A stretch of 64,000 nucleotides of DNA from Diacronema lutheri (Eukaryota; Haptophyta; Pavlovophyceae; Pavlovales; Pavlovaceae), in the NCBI GenBank assembly GCA_019448385.1, contig JAGTXO010000020.1, forward strand, positions 310,001 through 374,000, in the 5' to 3' direction. Positions within the stretch are counted from its first letter, which is position 1; every line of letters starts with the position of its first letter. Positions 39,011 to 49,648 of the stretch are shown one piece after another. The translations under genes and the position numbers were made by a program. The notes below the pieces were generated by a model, which made no database searches, was not told the origin of the DNA, and saw nothing but the letters and a program-made list of their open reading frames with translations.

Positions 39011-41193
39011 CTACGTATCCCTTCGCCTGGTTTGCAGCACGGGGATGATGATGACGAGCAGCAGGATGAGCAGGATCCCGACCATACAGCACATCTTCTT
39101 ACGATACGAGCGCTGGTACTTGTTCGCAGAGCGCAGCTCCTCGACTGCCTTGGACGTATAGTTGACCGACTGCGAGACCGTGTACTCAATTTGGTCGAGC
39201 AGTTCGCCCTGTGGACAAGCGCGCGCCGGCGGTGCAAAAGGGGTGCGCGCATCCGTCAGGCGTAAGCTCACACTGGGGAGCAAGTGGTGCCACCGGCAGC
39301 TCCCGACGCTCATGAGTGTTGTATTGAGTCGCCTCGCCGCGTCCTCGCGCGTATGCATTCGAAAGCTCACTCCGCCCGCAGCACGTGCCCGTCGTGCCGG
39401 CGAGCCCACCGCCTCCCCAGCTCGTCCGCCCGCCCGCCCCGGCAACCGTCCGCCCGCCCTCTCGCCCGCCCTTGCGCCCCTGTGCCCGCTCGCCCGCCCG
39501 CCCGCCCGCTCGCCGCACCTGCGCCTCGACGAGCACGGACATATCGAGGAAGAGTTGATGCAACTCTGCAATAGAAGCTTCGAGACGGTGGATGTCGCGG
39601 TGCCTCTCCTGAATGTCCGCGAGCGCCGACTTGGCCGCGGCGTGGCCCGGCTGCTGCAGAATCTGCTGCGTGAAGACCTCTTGCTGTGAGTCGCCCTCAA
39701 GCACCTGCGCCAGCCGCGTGGGCGGGCGGGCGGGCGGGCGGGCGGGCGGGCGAGCGGGCGGATGGGCGAGTGCCCGCGGTCAGGGCGACGGGCGCGGATG
39801 CCAGGGCAGCGCCGACGCGCGCGGTGCACAGAGGTACGGAGCGCACGCGCGCAGGACCGGCACGGGCGGGCGGAGGGCGGGTGGAGGACGGGCGAAGGAC
39901 GAGGTGGGGGGGGGGGGGGGGGGGGGCACCGGACGGAAGGGGTAGCACCCGGAGGACAAGGGGGGGGCAGCACTGGACGAGAAGGGGTAGCACCCGGAGG
40001 ACAAGGGGGGGCAGCACTGGACGGGAAGGGGTAGCACCCGGAGGACAAGGGGGGGCAACACTGGACGGGAAGGAGTAGCACCCGGAGGATAAGGGGGGCA
40101 GCACCGGACGGGAGTGGGCTGCACCGGACTGGAGAGAGGATAGCACCGGACTGGAGAGGGGGCAGCACCGGACGAGGGCGGTGCGCGGGTCATGCGCGGG
40201 CAATGAGGCGCATGCGCGCGCCTGCTCGATCTCAGCGCGCGTCGCCTCGGGCTTGACGATCTTGTACTGCCGCTCCACGCGCTCCCTGTACTTGTTCTTG
40301 TACTTGGTCTGGACCTCCTGATATCTGAGGCATCCACGGGGAAGAAGGAACAGGGGCGCAAGCGGACACACCGGTAAGCGCGCGCGCGTAGGGCGTGGCG
40401 GTCGGTCGCGAACACGGGCACACCGAGCGCGGGGCGAGCAGAGCGGTGGAACTAGTGCGGTGCGGGCGGAGCACCGGCTCGTGCCGCGACGCGCCGCGCG
40501 CGGTCGACACGGCGGGCGGAGAGGAGCAGGGCGGCAGGTGCTTTGCCGGCCAAGGGGGTTGCGTGTCGGCCGGTCCGCGACGCGGCGCGCCCACGGTGCC
40601 CTTCCAGACGCAGAGCTGGCGTGCAAAGCACGAGACGAGCAAACGCCGCGGCCGAGCGCCGTAGCGGCCACCCACACGGCTCGCGCCGGCCCATCGCGCG
40701 CCGATGCGCGGCGCGTGCGTCTCGCATGCACGCGCGCTCACTCCGACATGAGGTCGACAAACTTGCGCGTGAGCGTGCCGTGCTGGTAGCAGCGGATGCG
40801 CACTTCGGACGAGCCGGGGTCATTGCGCATCAGCTCCTTGTTCGCCGTGTCCATCGCCTTGAGCTTGTTCCGCACCTCGCCCGCCGCGGCGTTGGTCGCC
40901 TCCATGAGGACTTCGAGCTTCTCGTTGGACGCCTTGCCTTGCTCGACGCTGATGGCGGTGAGGCACTGGCCGTGGTGCTGCTCGATCAGGCGAATGTTGC
41001 CGCGTATCACCGCCATCGTCGCCTTGATCTTGGAGATCTCCGTGAAGAAATCCGACATGAACGCGCCGCCCTGCGCGCCCGAGACGGCGCCCGGCGTGAG
41101 CTGCGCCCCCATCTCAATGTCCGCACCATAGCCGCCGCCCACGCCATGGTCGGCGGACCCGCCGCCGCGCAGCTCGCCGAGCCGGTCGTTCAT
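39011..41193 (-). CDS. Qa-SNARE, syntaxin-1-like, four exons
   Basis: Exons 41193-40742, 40324-40222, 39704-39519 and 39208-39011 encode 312 aa. Order: short N-peptide (MNDRLGELRGG), Habc three-helix region (~res. 50-190, FFTEISKIKATMAVIRGNI, KFVDLMSEYQEVQTKYKNKY), SNARE helix (~200-285, ALADIQERHRDIHRLEASIA ... LFLDMSVLVEAQGELLDQIE with the zero-layer Gln), and a C-terminal anchor (CCMVGILLILLLVIIIPVL). This is the plasma-membrane exocytosis type. Intron 2 (40221-39705) appears to use a GC donor (CAG|GCGCGC); it places EIEQ directly before VLEGDSQQEVF. The same intron holds G-rich repeats. Confidence 0.93.
39715..40112. repeat. G-rich tract and ~43-bp repeats in syntaxin intron 2
   Basis: A run of GGGCGGGCGG units (39718-39765), a 21-base G homopolymer (39906-39926), and about four ~43-bp units containing GGGGTAGCACCCGGAGGACA (39929-40112), all in one intron. 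Confidence 0.9.
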
Positions 41194-41564
41194 CGGCGCG
41201 CGCGTCGCTCGAAGGGTGGCCCTCCGCGGCGCGGCGGCTAGGGCGCCGGCCTCGCGCTCGGCGAACTGACCGCCACCCAGCTGCTGCCAAGGTCTGAGAT
41301 GCCCTTTTTGAGTTTTCGGGTTTCGACTCGGACAAGTCGAAGACAATCATGGAGTTCCGGGGCGGGCTCGCGCGGACGCGCCAACCGCGCAGAGCCTGCG
41401 GATGGCAAGATGGGCAGCCGAGGCTTCTGCTTGACGTACGCCAGCCGCCTGCTGCACGCCGCTGCCCATCTCACAGGCCGCCGCGCGCGGCGGTCGGGCC
41501 TTCTTGCCGCGCATGCGACGGTACGCGCATGCGCGTGCCGTCGCGCCGAGCAGGGCCAGCGCAA

Positions 41565-42005
41565 TCAGCGGGCCTTCTTCGTCTCATTGATGACTTGCTC
41601 CACTTTGTCGTGCCCCTTGCTCGCGATCCGCGCGCGGCGCAGCTGGTCCTGAATGTCGACGAGCCTGCGGAGCACGAGGAAGAGGAAGAGGTTGCCGGCG
41701 GTGATGAAGGCGTTGCGCTCGTCGCGGTAGAGGGCGATCTCCTCCATCTCGGTGCGCGCGGTGTCGACCGGCGAGAAGAGCGAGCCCTGCCGCCCCATCA
41801 CGTGCAGCGTGAACCAGAGGTACACGACATCGATCGCCATCACGAGCACCACGGTGAAGCGCACAAACTGCGCGCCCCAGATGGCGTGCACGAGGCGGAG
41901 GATTGCGCCGCGCACGGCATTGCTCGGCACGGGTAGGACGAGGAGCAAGACGAGCGAGCACTGCGTGAGCAGCGCGAGCGTCACCACGAGCCAGCCCGGG
42001 TCCAT
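41565..42005 (-). CDS. BAP31-like ER membrane protein
   Basis: Single exon, 146 aa from the ATG at 42005. Three hydrophobic segments (WLVVTLALLTQCSLVLLLVL, FTVVLVMAIDVVYLWFTLH, FITAGNLFLFLVLRRLVDI) and the family signature EEIALYRDERNAFITAGNLF mark the BAP29/BAP31 (yeast Yet) N-terminal domain. It ends in KKAR, a KKXX ER-retrieval signal. The long C-terminal coiled coil of animal BAP31 is absent, as in short protist forms. It would act in ER membrane-protein quality control or export. Only 82 bp separate its start from the stop of the upstream gene. Confidence 0.88.
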   Translation of the reverse strand: MDPGWLVVTLALLTQCSLVLLLVLPVPSNAVRGAILRLVHAIWGAQFVRFTVVLVMAIDVVYLWFTLHVMGRQGSLFSPVDTARTEMEEIALYRDERNAFITAGNLFLFLVLRRLVDIQDQLRRARIASKGHDKVEQVINETKKAR

Positions 42006-42087
42006 GACGGACCAGAGGCCGCAATCGATACAATCGGAGCCCGAGTAAAAAGTCAGAGTTCGACTGTCGTTGAGGCACTGAGCCTGC

Positions 42088-43378
42088 TCAGGCGGCTGGC
42101 GCGGACGTCGGCGCGGCAAAGCCGGTGGCACTTGCCGGTCGAACAATCACAAAATCGCGCTCGGCCGGTCCGGCGAGGCGGTGCTGGCCGGCGGCGGTGG
42201 CCCACAGGCCCGTTCCCACGTCGAACGAGAGCGGCGTTGCTGAGCTCTTGTGCGCGCCGAGCCTCGCCCTCGCCGGCTTGCCGAAGCTCGGTCCGTCGTA
42301 CGACTCGACGCCATGCGCCGCGCGGCCGAATGCCGCAAGGCACACCACCACCTGCACATGAAAAGGGCGCGCAAATTCACCCGACGCGCGGTGTGAGCGA
42401 CTGCCACGCACGGACTCAGCGCGCGCGCGCGACCACGCGCGACGCGCCAGCGCCGCTCCGTGCCAGTGTGCGCCAATGCGGGCACCGTCCTGCCCGCCCA
42501 ACCCGCCCTACCCCCGACCCCTTGCGGCGTGCACACGCGCTCGCCAGCGCGCGGGCCAAGGGAGGTCGGGCAGGCGCAAAGGGGCCGTAGCCGCAGCACA
42601 GCAGCACCTGCCGCAGGTCGCCGTGCTCCTCAAAAAGGTCGGCCGTTTGAAAGAGCTCGTGGCCATGCACGCCGAGCCGTGCGGCCGCGCCGAGGAAATT
42701 TGCTATGTTCTCGCGCTGGCGGAAGGGTGCAGCCGAGCGCGAGACCTGCGCGACGCTGCCGGGTAGCACGCGATTCGCCAGCTCGCACAGCACGACGCCC
42801 GACTTGAGGTGCGCGCGCACCGCCGCCTCGTCGCACGATGGCGCGTCGGCCACGCCGGGGACGATCGGCGCGCCCGTCACCTCGACAAGCCACGCGATGA
42901 CGGGCGCGGCGAGCTGCGCCCAGTCGGTGTGCGCACCCCTCTCGGCGTGCGGTGCCTGTCGAACCACCTCCACCTCGCGCCGCGGCGCCGCGCGGAGCGC
43001 CTCCTCGCGCGCGCGCCACGCAGGCACGCCCCGCGCCGGCGCCGGCGCGCGCGCATCCGCCTTGCGCGTCGCCACTGTGGCGGGCGACGGCGCGACGGGT
43101 AAAGGCGCCGCGGGTGCAGCCACGATGCTTGATGCGGGCGCCTCTTCCAGCGCCGCCTCGTCGGCGACCGATGCGGGCGGCGCCACGCCCGCCTCGCGCG
43201 GCGAAGCGCCGGCCGACGAGCAATCGGCCTCCTCCGAGCGCGGCGTCTCGAGCTGGGCGGTCGTCTCGGGCTCGAGCGGCGACGGCGCGGCCTGCGCAGG
43301 ACGCTTCTCGCGGTCGAGCGTCCGCGGCTCATCCGGCGCCGAGCCGCGCACGCACGTGACTGCGAGACCTTGACCCAT
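42088..43378 (-). CDS. Calponin-homology (CH) domain protein
   Basis: Exons 43378-42608 and 42351-42088 (intron with donor GTGCTG, acceptor TTTTCATGTGCAG) encode 344 aa. Residues ~1-150 are low-complexity (Ala/Pro/Glu). The CH domain spans ~165-285: WLVEVTGAPIV, LKSGVVLCELANRVLPG, FRQRENIANFLGAAARLGV, HELFQTADLFEEHGDLRQ, joined across the splice to VVVCLAAFGRAAHG. The tail (VESYDGPSFGKPARAR) resembles the end of calponin/transgelin CH domains with one weak calponin-like motif. Type-3 single CH domains bind actin or signalling partners. MGQGLAVTC at the N-terminus could accept N-myristoylation (Gly2), an inference. Confidence 0.85.
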
Positions 43379-43594
43379 CGCGCCGCCTTGTCGCGCACGG
43401 ATGTGATGACAAGAACGACGGCTTTGGCGCGAAAGTCGGCGCGATCCGGACGAATCCGGCAGCCCTTTGCTCGCTAGCCAGGAGTTTTCTAGCGCCAAGC
43501 CGCAGTGCCGGCTTGTGCGTTGTGCCGCAGAGCCGGGGCCACCCTCACGGCACGGCGGCGCCAAGCCCCTCCCCCCCCCTCAATTCCAGGGCAC

Positions 43595-46500
43595 TCAGCG
43601 GAGGGGGTTGGAGGGGGCGCCTTGCCCTTGGGCTTGTGCCATGACAACCTGCCGCAGCCCGCGCTCAGCGTACGGCCTCCACAGGCGCGCCGTCTGCACG
43701 CGCACGCCAAACGCGAGCCCGAGCCCGCGCAGCAGCAGCGACACGCGCGCGGCCATCACGTACCTGCAACGGCAGCCGGCAACAAGACGGCGCGCGCGGA
43801 CATGAATGTCGGCGGTTTGCGCGCCGCACGCGCGCTGCCGCGCGCGACCGGCAGGAGCATTCATGGACATGACTGGGCTCGGCGCGCGCGCAGGCGACCA
43901 GCAGGGAGCATTCATGGACATGACTGGGCTCGGCGCGCGCGCAGGCGACCAGCAGGGAGCATTCATGGACATGACTGGGCTCGGCGCGCGCGCAGGCGAC
44001 CAGCAGGGAGCATTCATGGACATGGCTGGGCTCGGCGCGCGCGCAGGCGACCAGCAGGGGGCATTCATGGACATGACTGGGCTCGGCGCGCGCGCAGGCG
44101 ACCAGCAGGGGGCATTCATGGACATGGCTGGGCTCGGCGCGCGCGCAGGCGACCAGCAGGGAGCATTCATGGACATGGCTGGGCTCGGCGCGCGCGCAGG
44201 CGACCAGCAGGGGGCCATCATGGACATGGCTGGGCTCGGCGCGCGCGCAGGCGACCAGCAGGGAGCATTCATGGACATGGCTGGGCTCGGCGCGCGCGCA
44301 GGCGACCAGCAGGGAGCATTCATGGACATGGCTGGGCTCGGCGCGCGCGCAGGCGCACGCGCGCACTCGAGCGGGAACGACTGGATCGCGTCCAGGCCCG
44401 CAAGCTCACGGAGCACGGCCGAGGGTGGCCGCCCGCACGCCTCGTCCGCATCGTACATGATGCGCGCGAGCCGCGCGGCGAGCTCCTCCGAACCGTCGCG
44501 CGAGCGGAAGCCCATCGCGCGGAAGAGGGACGCGACGTGCGCGGCGCTCGCGTGCGGGTCGGAGAGCGCGAGCACGAGCCTGCACAGGTTCGCGCGCTGC
44601 TCGACCGTCAACTCGCGCACCTGCGCGCGCGATAGCGGGCGGATGGGCGCGCACAGCCACAAACCACAAATCACTCGAGGTCAGGACCCCGTCGCGTTGC
44701 ACGCGCCTGTGCGGCGCGCGGCGCGCGGCGCGCGGCCGCCGCTCGCCTGCCCGTAATCGATGAGACCAAGCCGGCCGCGCGTCGTAACGAGCACATTGCC
44801 CCCGTGTGGGTCGCCGTTGAAACGGCCGTCCACAAAGATCTGCTCGCCGTGCGCGGCGCCGAGAAGCAGCAGGCGTGCGCGCACGACGCGGCGTATGCGC
44901 CAAAGGTGCGGCGCGGCGGCCGCGATGCGCACCCGATCGACCGCGCGCAGCGCCGGCCCGTCGTCCGCGTCGCCGCGCGCCGCCGCGCTCCAGCGCGCGA
45001 AGACGCGCTCGCCCACCGCGCCGCGCACATCGGCGGCGAGCTGCGCGGCGAGAGTTGGTCCGGGCAAGTACTGCATCACCAGGACGCGCTCGCTCGAGAG
45101 GGCGCCGATTGGCCGCGGCACGACGAGCCGCGACTCGCCAAACCGAGCGCGCATCGACGCCCCGATGGTGTCGAGAGAGCGCGCTTCGCGCGCAAAATCA
45201 AACTCCGTCGCCTGCCGACTGCGAATCTCTGAGACGACGGGTGCGAGCGGCGGCAACACCTGGTGCAGGCACGTGCGCAGGCACGTGCGCAGGCGCGCAC
45301 GCCGGCGCGCGGCGGGCGCGGCGCAGCGCGAGCACCGGCGCGTGGGCGTGGCGGCGGTCACGTGCGGGCCGCCGTGGCAGTGCCGTTGGCGGCCAGCTTG
45401 CCGAGGCGAGGCGGACGGACGCGCGGTGCGTGCGCGCGCGCCGCAGCATCCCATCCCCCCCCCCCCCCCCCCGACCCCCCCCCCCCCCCCCCCCCCCCCG
45501 ACCCCGAGCACACACACACACACATTGCGTACGTCGGCACGCGCCCCAAGGCACACGGCGGCGCTCGGAGCCGCCGTGTGCCTTACGCGCCCCAAGGCAC
45601 ACGGCGGCGCTCGGAGCCGCCGTGTGCCTTACGCGCCCCAAGGCACACGGCGGCGCTCGGAGCCGCCGTGTGCCTTACGCGCCCCAAGGCACACGGCGGC
45701 GCTCGGAGCCGCCGTGTGCCTTACGCGCCCCAAGGCACACGGCGGCGCTCGGAGCCGCCGTGTGCCTTACGCGCCCCAAGGCACACGGCGGCGCTCGGAG
45801 CCGCCGTGTGCCTTACGCGCCCCAAGGCACACGGCGGCGCTCGGAGCCGCGCACGCGGCGGCGCGCGGCGCGCATGGTGGCGCGCGGCGCGCACGAGCTT
45901 GGCAAGGAGCTCAATGTTCGCCAGGTCGATGGCAAAGAGGCGTCGCGCACGCGCGTGCTGCACTTTGATCACGACCAGCTCGCGCGTCGACGCGAGGGTC
46001 GCGCGGTGCACCTGCGAGGCGGGCGCGGCGGCCGCGGCGAGCGGTCGCGCGTCGTTTCCGCGCGTCGCGCTGCGCCACTTGGCATCCCCGCCAGCCCAGC
46101 ACGCCCGTCTGCAGCGCGCGCCGCGCGTGCGATGGCTAAGCGACCGGAGTCACCGCGCGGGTGCGCGCGCGCGAAAACGTGCGCGGCGCGCACCTGCGCG
46201 ACAGACGCGCAACCGATCGGCTCGGCGTCCACATTTGAAAAGTGGGCGGCGAGGGGCGCGCGCAGCGAGCGCTCGATCGTGCGTCGCACTTGGCGCCACG
46301 GGCGCGGCGTGACGCGGTCCTGCAGAGTGGACAGCTCGCTCACGTACGCGGGTGGGAGCACGTCGCGCCGGTTCGAGAACACCTGGCCCACCTTGACGTA
46401 CCTGCGCACGGCAACGGCACGGAGGGTTTTTACCTTCTGAGCCGCGCACGGTGGTAATGCGTGTGCCCGTCGCGCGCGCGGAGCGCCCACAGGGCGAGCG

Positions 46501-46975
46501 GCGCGTACCCGCCCTGCACGCAGTTGATGACGGCGAGCACGCGTGGCGCCAGGCGCGCGTGCAGCCGTCCGAGCCGCCGCGCGCGCTCCGCCGCAGGCAG
46601 CCGGCGTGCGCGCGCGCTCGCGAGCTCGAGCGCGTAAGCGGCGAGGACGGGGCTGATGAGGATCCAGACGTACACGATCCGGATGGCGGGCAACACGGCG
46701 CGGTCGGCGGCTACAACGGCCGCGCCAGCGCACGCCGAGCCGAGCGCGAGCGCGCGCAGCCTCTCGGCGCGAGCGCCGCGGCCGCCGTCGCTGTCGCCAT
46801 CGTCAAAGGCGCCGAGCGCATACCGCGTGCAACGGCCACCGCCACCGCCACGGCCGTCGACGCCACCGACGTGCGGTGCGCGAGGGCGCCAGTGGGCTCG
46901 CGCCCGAGGCCCGTTGACGCCAGCCGCACGGATGCTTAGTCCAAGCATCAAGAGCAAGCGCCATCCTGCCGCCAT
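43595..46975 (-). CDS. ABC1/ADCK/UbiB-family atypical kinase, plastid-type leader, six exons
   Basis: Exons 46975-46434, 46401-46194, 46011-45895, 45259-44747, 44620-44367 and 43763-43595 join in phase to 600 aa. A signal-type leader ([15 protein letters not shown]) and a TM-like segment precede the kinase. Motifs: [20 protein letters not shown] (KxGQ), CASVAQVHRAT (Ala-rich nucleotide loop), [25 protein letters not shown] (catalytic loop) and LIDYGQ (metal-binding Asp). Plastid and mitochondrial ABC1 kinases regulate prenylquinone and lipid metabolism. Intron 4 has a GC donor (CAG|GCGAGC); intron 1 is a 32-bp gap with a near-consensus GTAAAA donor, so short that it deserves checking. Introns 3 and 5 contain large minisatellites. 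The family C-terminal signature [14 protein letters not shown] is restored only by the final splice. Confidence 0.9.
43854..44354. repeat. 51-bp minisatellite, ten copies, in ABC1-kinase intron 5
   Basis: Ten units of 51 bp, GGAGCATTCATGGACATGAC... through GCGCGCAGGCGACCAGCA. Variation is minor (ACTGGG or GCTGGG, GGAG or GGGG). The unit is 17 codons, so both strands show open repeat frames (e.g. [17 protein letters not shown]), but the tract sits between two kinase exons and is intronic. Confidence 0.95.
45475..45530. repeat. Poly-C tract and CA dinucleotide repeat in ABC1-kinase intron 3
   Basis: Two C homopolymers (45453-45472, 45475-45499) are followed by a short (CA)n run near 45508-45525, all within intron 3. 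Confidence 0.9.
45541..45850. repeat. 46-bp hairpin satellite, six full copies plus one partial
   Basis: Each 46-bp unit is an inverted repeat: 15-bp arms AAGGCACACGGCGGC and GCCGCCGTGTGCCTT around a 7-base centre GCTCGGA, then an 8-9-base spacer TACGCGCCCC. Copies start at 45541 and every 46 bp after that; the last is truncated. Arms are identical in every copy. Located in intron 3 of the ABC1 kinase gene. Confidence 0.97.
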
Positions 46976-47220
46976 TGTGCGTCGCTCCCGGACACTCGGA
47001 TTGCTGCCCGCATCCGGATGGAGACAAGCCGGAACCCAACAGCGAGCGGACAAGCAACCCAACAGAAGGCGCCGCTGGTGGGTCGATCGCGCGGCGCTTC
47101 GGCGGGCCGGGCCAGGCGCGCGGATGCGCGTCGTGCGCGGCGCGGTGCGCGGCCTGCGCGTTCGCTTCACCGCGCTCCCGTGCTCCTCCGCGCGCGCGCC
47201 GGCGGCTTGGCCAGGCAAGC
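46976..47220. promoter_or_regulatory. 245-bp divergent region (ABC1 kinase / 14-3-3)
   Basis: 245 bp between the kinase start (46975, -) and the 14-3-3 start (47221, +). The first ~100 bases are less GC-rich (GATTGCTGCCCGCATCCGGA near 47000). Shared promoter by position only. Confidence 0.4.
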
Positions 47221-49290
47221 ATGAACGAGATCGACAAGATCGTTTACCAGGCCAAGCTCGCCGAGCAGGCCGAGCGCTACGACGAGATGGTGCGCGCGGC
47301 GCACGCCGATGGGCTTCGGCGCGCTGCATCGCGGCTCCACCGCTGCCGCCTGCTCATCTCGCAACGGTGGCCGGGCGCGGCGCGTAGCCCACTCGCCCGC
47401 CGGCCGAGCGCTACCCCCTCCTTCCCCCCCCCCCCCTCCCCCCCCCGCAGCCGACCCCCCTTTTGGAACCCCCGCCGTCGTGCCTTTCGCGCGCGCCCGC
47501 AGATGAAGTTCATGAAGGACGTGGCGACGCAGCAGCCCAACCTGTCGCTTGAGCAGCGCAACCTCCTCTCCGTCGCATACAAGAACATCGTCGGCACGAG
47601 GCGAGCGTCTTTCCGCATCGTCACGTCGATCCTTGCCAAGGAGCGCGAGAAGGACGGTGAGTCCGGGCACGTCCCCAAGATCACCGCGTACAAGAAGAAG
47701 GCGAGCGCGCCGTTGCGCGCGCCGCCACGCGCACCACCACCCGCCGCGTGCCGCCGGGCCGTGCGGCGCGATGCCAGACATTCGCAGGGCACGCCAAAGG
47801 CGCGCGCGCAACGCACTGCGTCACCGCGTCACCGCCCCGCATGGCCGCCACGCCGCCCGCGCGCCCGCGCCGCCCATTCGCGTGCGCGCTCAGATCGAGG
47901 AGGAGCTCGAGAAGATCTGCCACGACATCCTCAAGCTCCTTGAGGACAAGCTGATCAAGGAGGCAAACGCGCAGGGTGCCGCCGAGGCGCGCGTCTTCTA
48001 CAACAAGATGAAGGGCGACTATTACCGCTACCTCGCAGAGTTCCAGGACGACGAGGCCGTCAAGGAGGTGCGCGCGCGCGCGCGCGCGCGTGGGACGCGC
48101 GGGACGCGCGGCGCGAGTGCGGGCCTGCGTCGTGGCAGGCGGGAACGGAGCGGAAGGGGGGGGGGGGGGGTGGGGTAGGGTGCACGTGCGGCGGCTCCGC
48201 GCCCTCGCGCGGGCGGCGCGGCGACGGGCCGGGCCAGCCCGTCTGCGTGCGCCATGCGCCACGGCGGCCGCACGCGCGAAGAATAGCCGCGGCGCCGCAA
48301 CGCACCGGGCTTGCGGCCGTCCGTGGTGCCCGCGATGCGCGGACTTCGCCGACCGACGCGCCCGCCGCATCGCCGCCCGCCGCCCGCCGCCCGTCCCCGC
48401 AGCGCTCGCAAGAGTCGTACATGGCCGCGAAGACGGTCGCGGACGGCGAGCTCCCGCCAACGCACCCGATCCGCCTTGGCCTCGCGTTGAACTACTCGGT
48501 CTTCATGTTCGAGGTGATGGGGCAGGAAGAGAAGGTGCGCGTGGCGTGGCGACGCGGGGCGCGGGGCGCGGGGCGCGCGCGGAGGGGCGGGGGTTGAGGC
48601 GGGGTCGGGAGGAGAGGCGAGATGTCTAGGGAGTTTTGCGCGGGTGTGCGTGGCGTTGTTCGCCGTAGTGCGCGGCGCGGCGCCGCGGACGGTTGCACAC
48701 ACAGCCACGCAGCCCCGCCCGCCTGCACTTTCAAAGCGCACGCGCCGCGCCTTGCATCCGCATACGTGCACGCGCCCCTCTTGCCCCCGCCATGACCCCG
48801 CCCACCCCACTTGCGCCCCGCCCCACTCCCGCCCCGACCCGACCCGCCCCGACCCACTCCCGCCCCGCCCCGCCACGCGCATTGATAGGCATGCCTGCTC
48901 GCAAAGAACGCGTTTGACGAGGCGATTGCCGAGCTCGACTCACTTGACGAGGAGTCGTACGCGCGACCCGCGCCGGCATCCATCCCGCACCCCCACACCC
49001 CCATACCCCTCACCCCGCACCCCACACGCCAAATCCTCTCTTCTGCGCGTGGACTCGCGAGAGGAGCGTCCGCCGTCCGCCGTCCGCCGGTCGCTCGGCC
49101 GCTCGGCCGCTCGGCCACGTGCGCATCGCTGCGCGCGCAGGCGGGCGCGCGCGCGTGCGCGCGCCTCGCGCGACGCGATGTCACGCCCGCCTCGCGCGCA
49201 CCGCGTTACAGGTACAAGGACTCGACTCTCATTATGCAGCTGCTGCGCGATAACCTGACGCTGTGGACGAGCGACGAGAAGAACGAGTAG
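47221..49290 (+). CDS. 14-3-3 protein, six exons
   Basis: Exons 47221-47289, 47503-47700, 47894-48067, 48403-48534, 48889-48956 and 49212-49290 encode 239 aa, the usual family length. Motifs: [38 protein letters not shown] (signature 1), [16 protein letters not shown] with the phosphate-binding Arg-Tyr, [18 protein letters not shown], and [18 protein letters not shown] (signature 2). It is a dimeric phosphoserine/threonine-binding regulator in the cytosol. Intron 2 (47701-47893) has a GC donor (AAG|GCGAGC). Intron 4 ends in GATAG, and exon 5 begins with codons for [17 protein letters not shown]. All joins are in phase and match the family without gaps. Confidence 0.95.
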
Positions 49291-49648
49291 GCGAGATCCG
49301 GAAGCTTCTCACAACTGGGCAAACCCTTCTCATCGGGTTGGAGCGCGCGAAGAGCGCGCGCGGGCGCGCGGGCCGCGGCGGCTGCGTTGGCGCGTCGGCT
49401 GCCGCGCTGTGAATGCATCGGCGAAGGCGCCGTCGCGTTGCGCATCGCAAGCGGTGTCGGTGGACAGTGACGACAGTCGACACTGTGCCAGTCGGAGGCG
49501 GGCACGAGCGCGACACGCGCACGGCCGCAGCGAACGCGAGAGCCTTGCAGCCAATCCGGCAATCCCCCGCTTCCCAGTGTCACTCGATGTCACGGGGCAC
49601 GCGGCATAATTATTGAGAACATTTCTTACTGAAGAGAAGCTGAAAAAA

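Noticed and set aside
43806-44756. Apparent repeat protein with [14 protein letters not shown] units
   Set aside because: The 51-bp minisatellite is in intron 5 of the ABC1 kinase, and both flanking kinase exons are on the opposite strand.
45541-45850. CRISPR-like array
   Set aside because: The units are contiguous 46-bp satellites with identical spacers, lie in a eukaryotic intron, and there is no cas gene. The same applies to the 51-bp array at 43854-44354.
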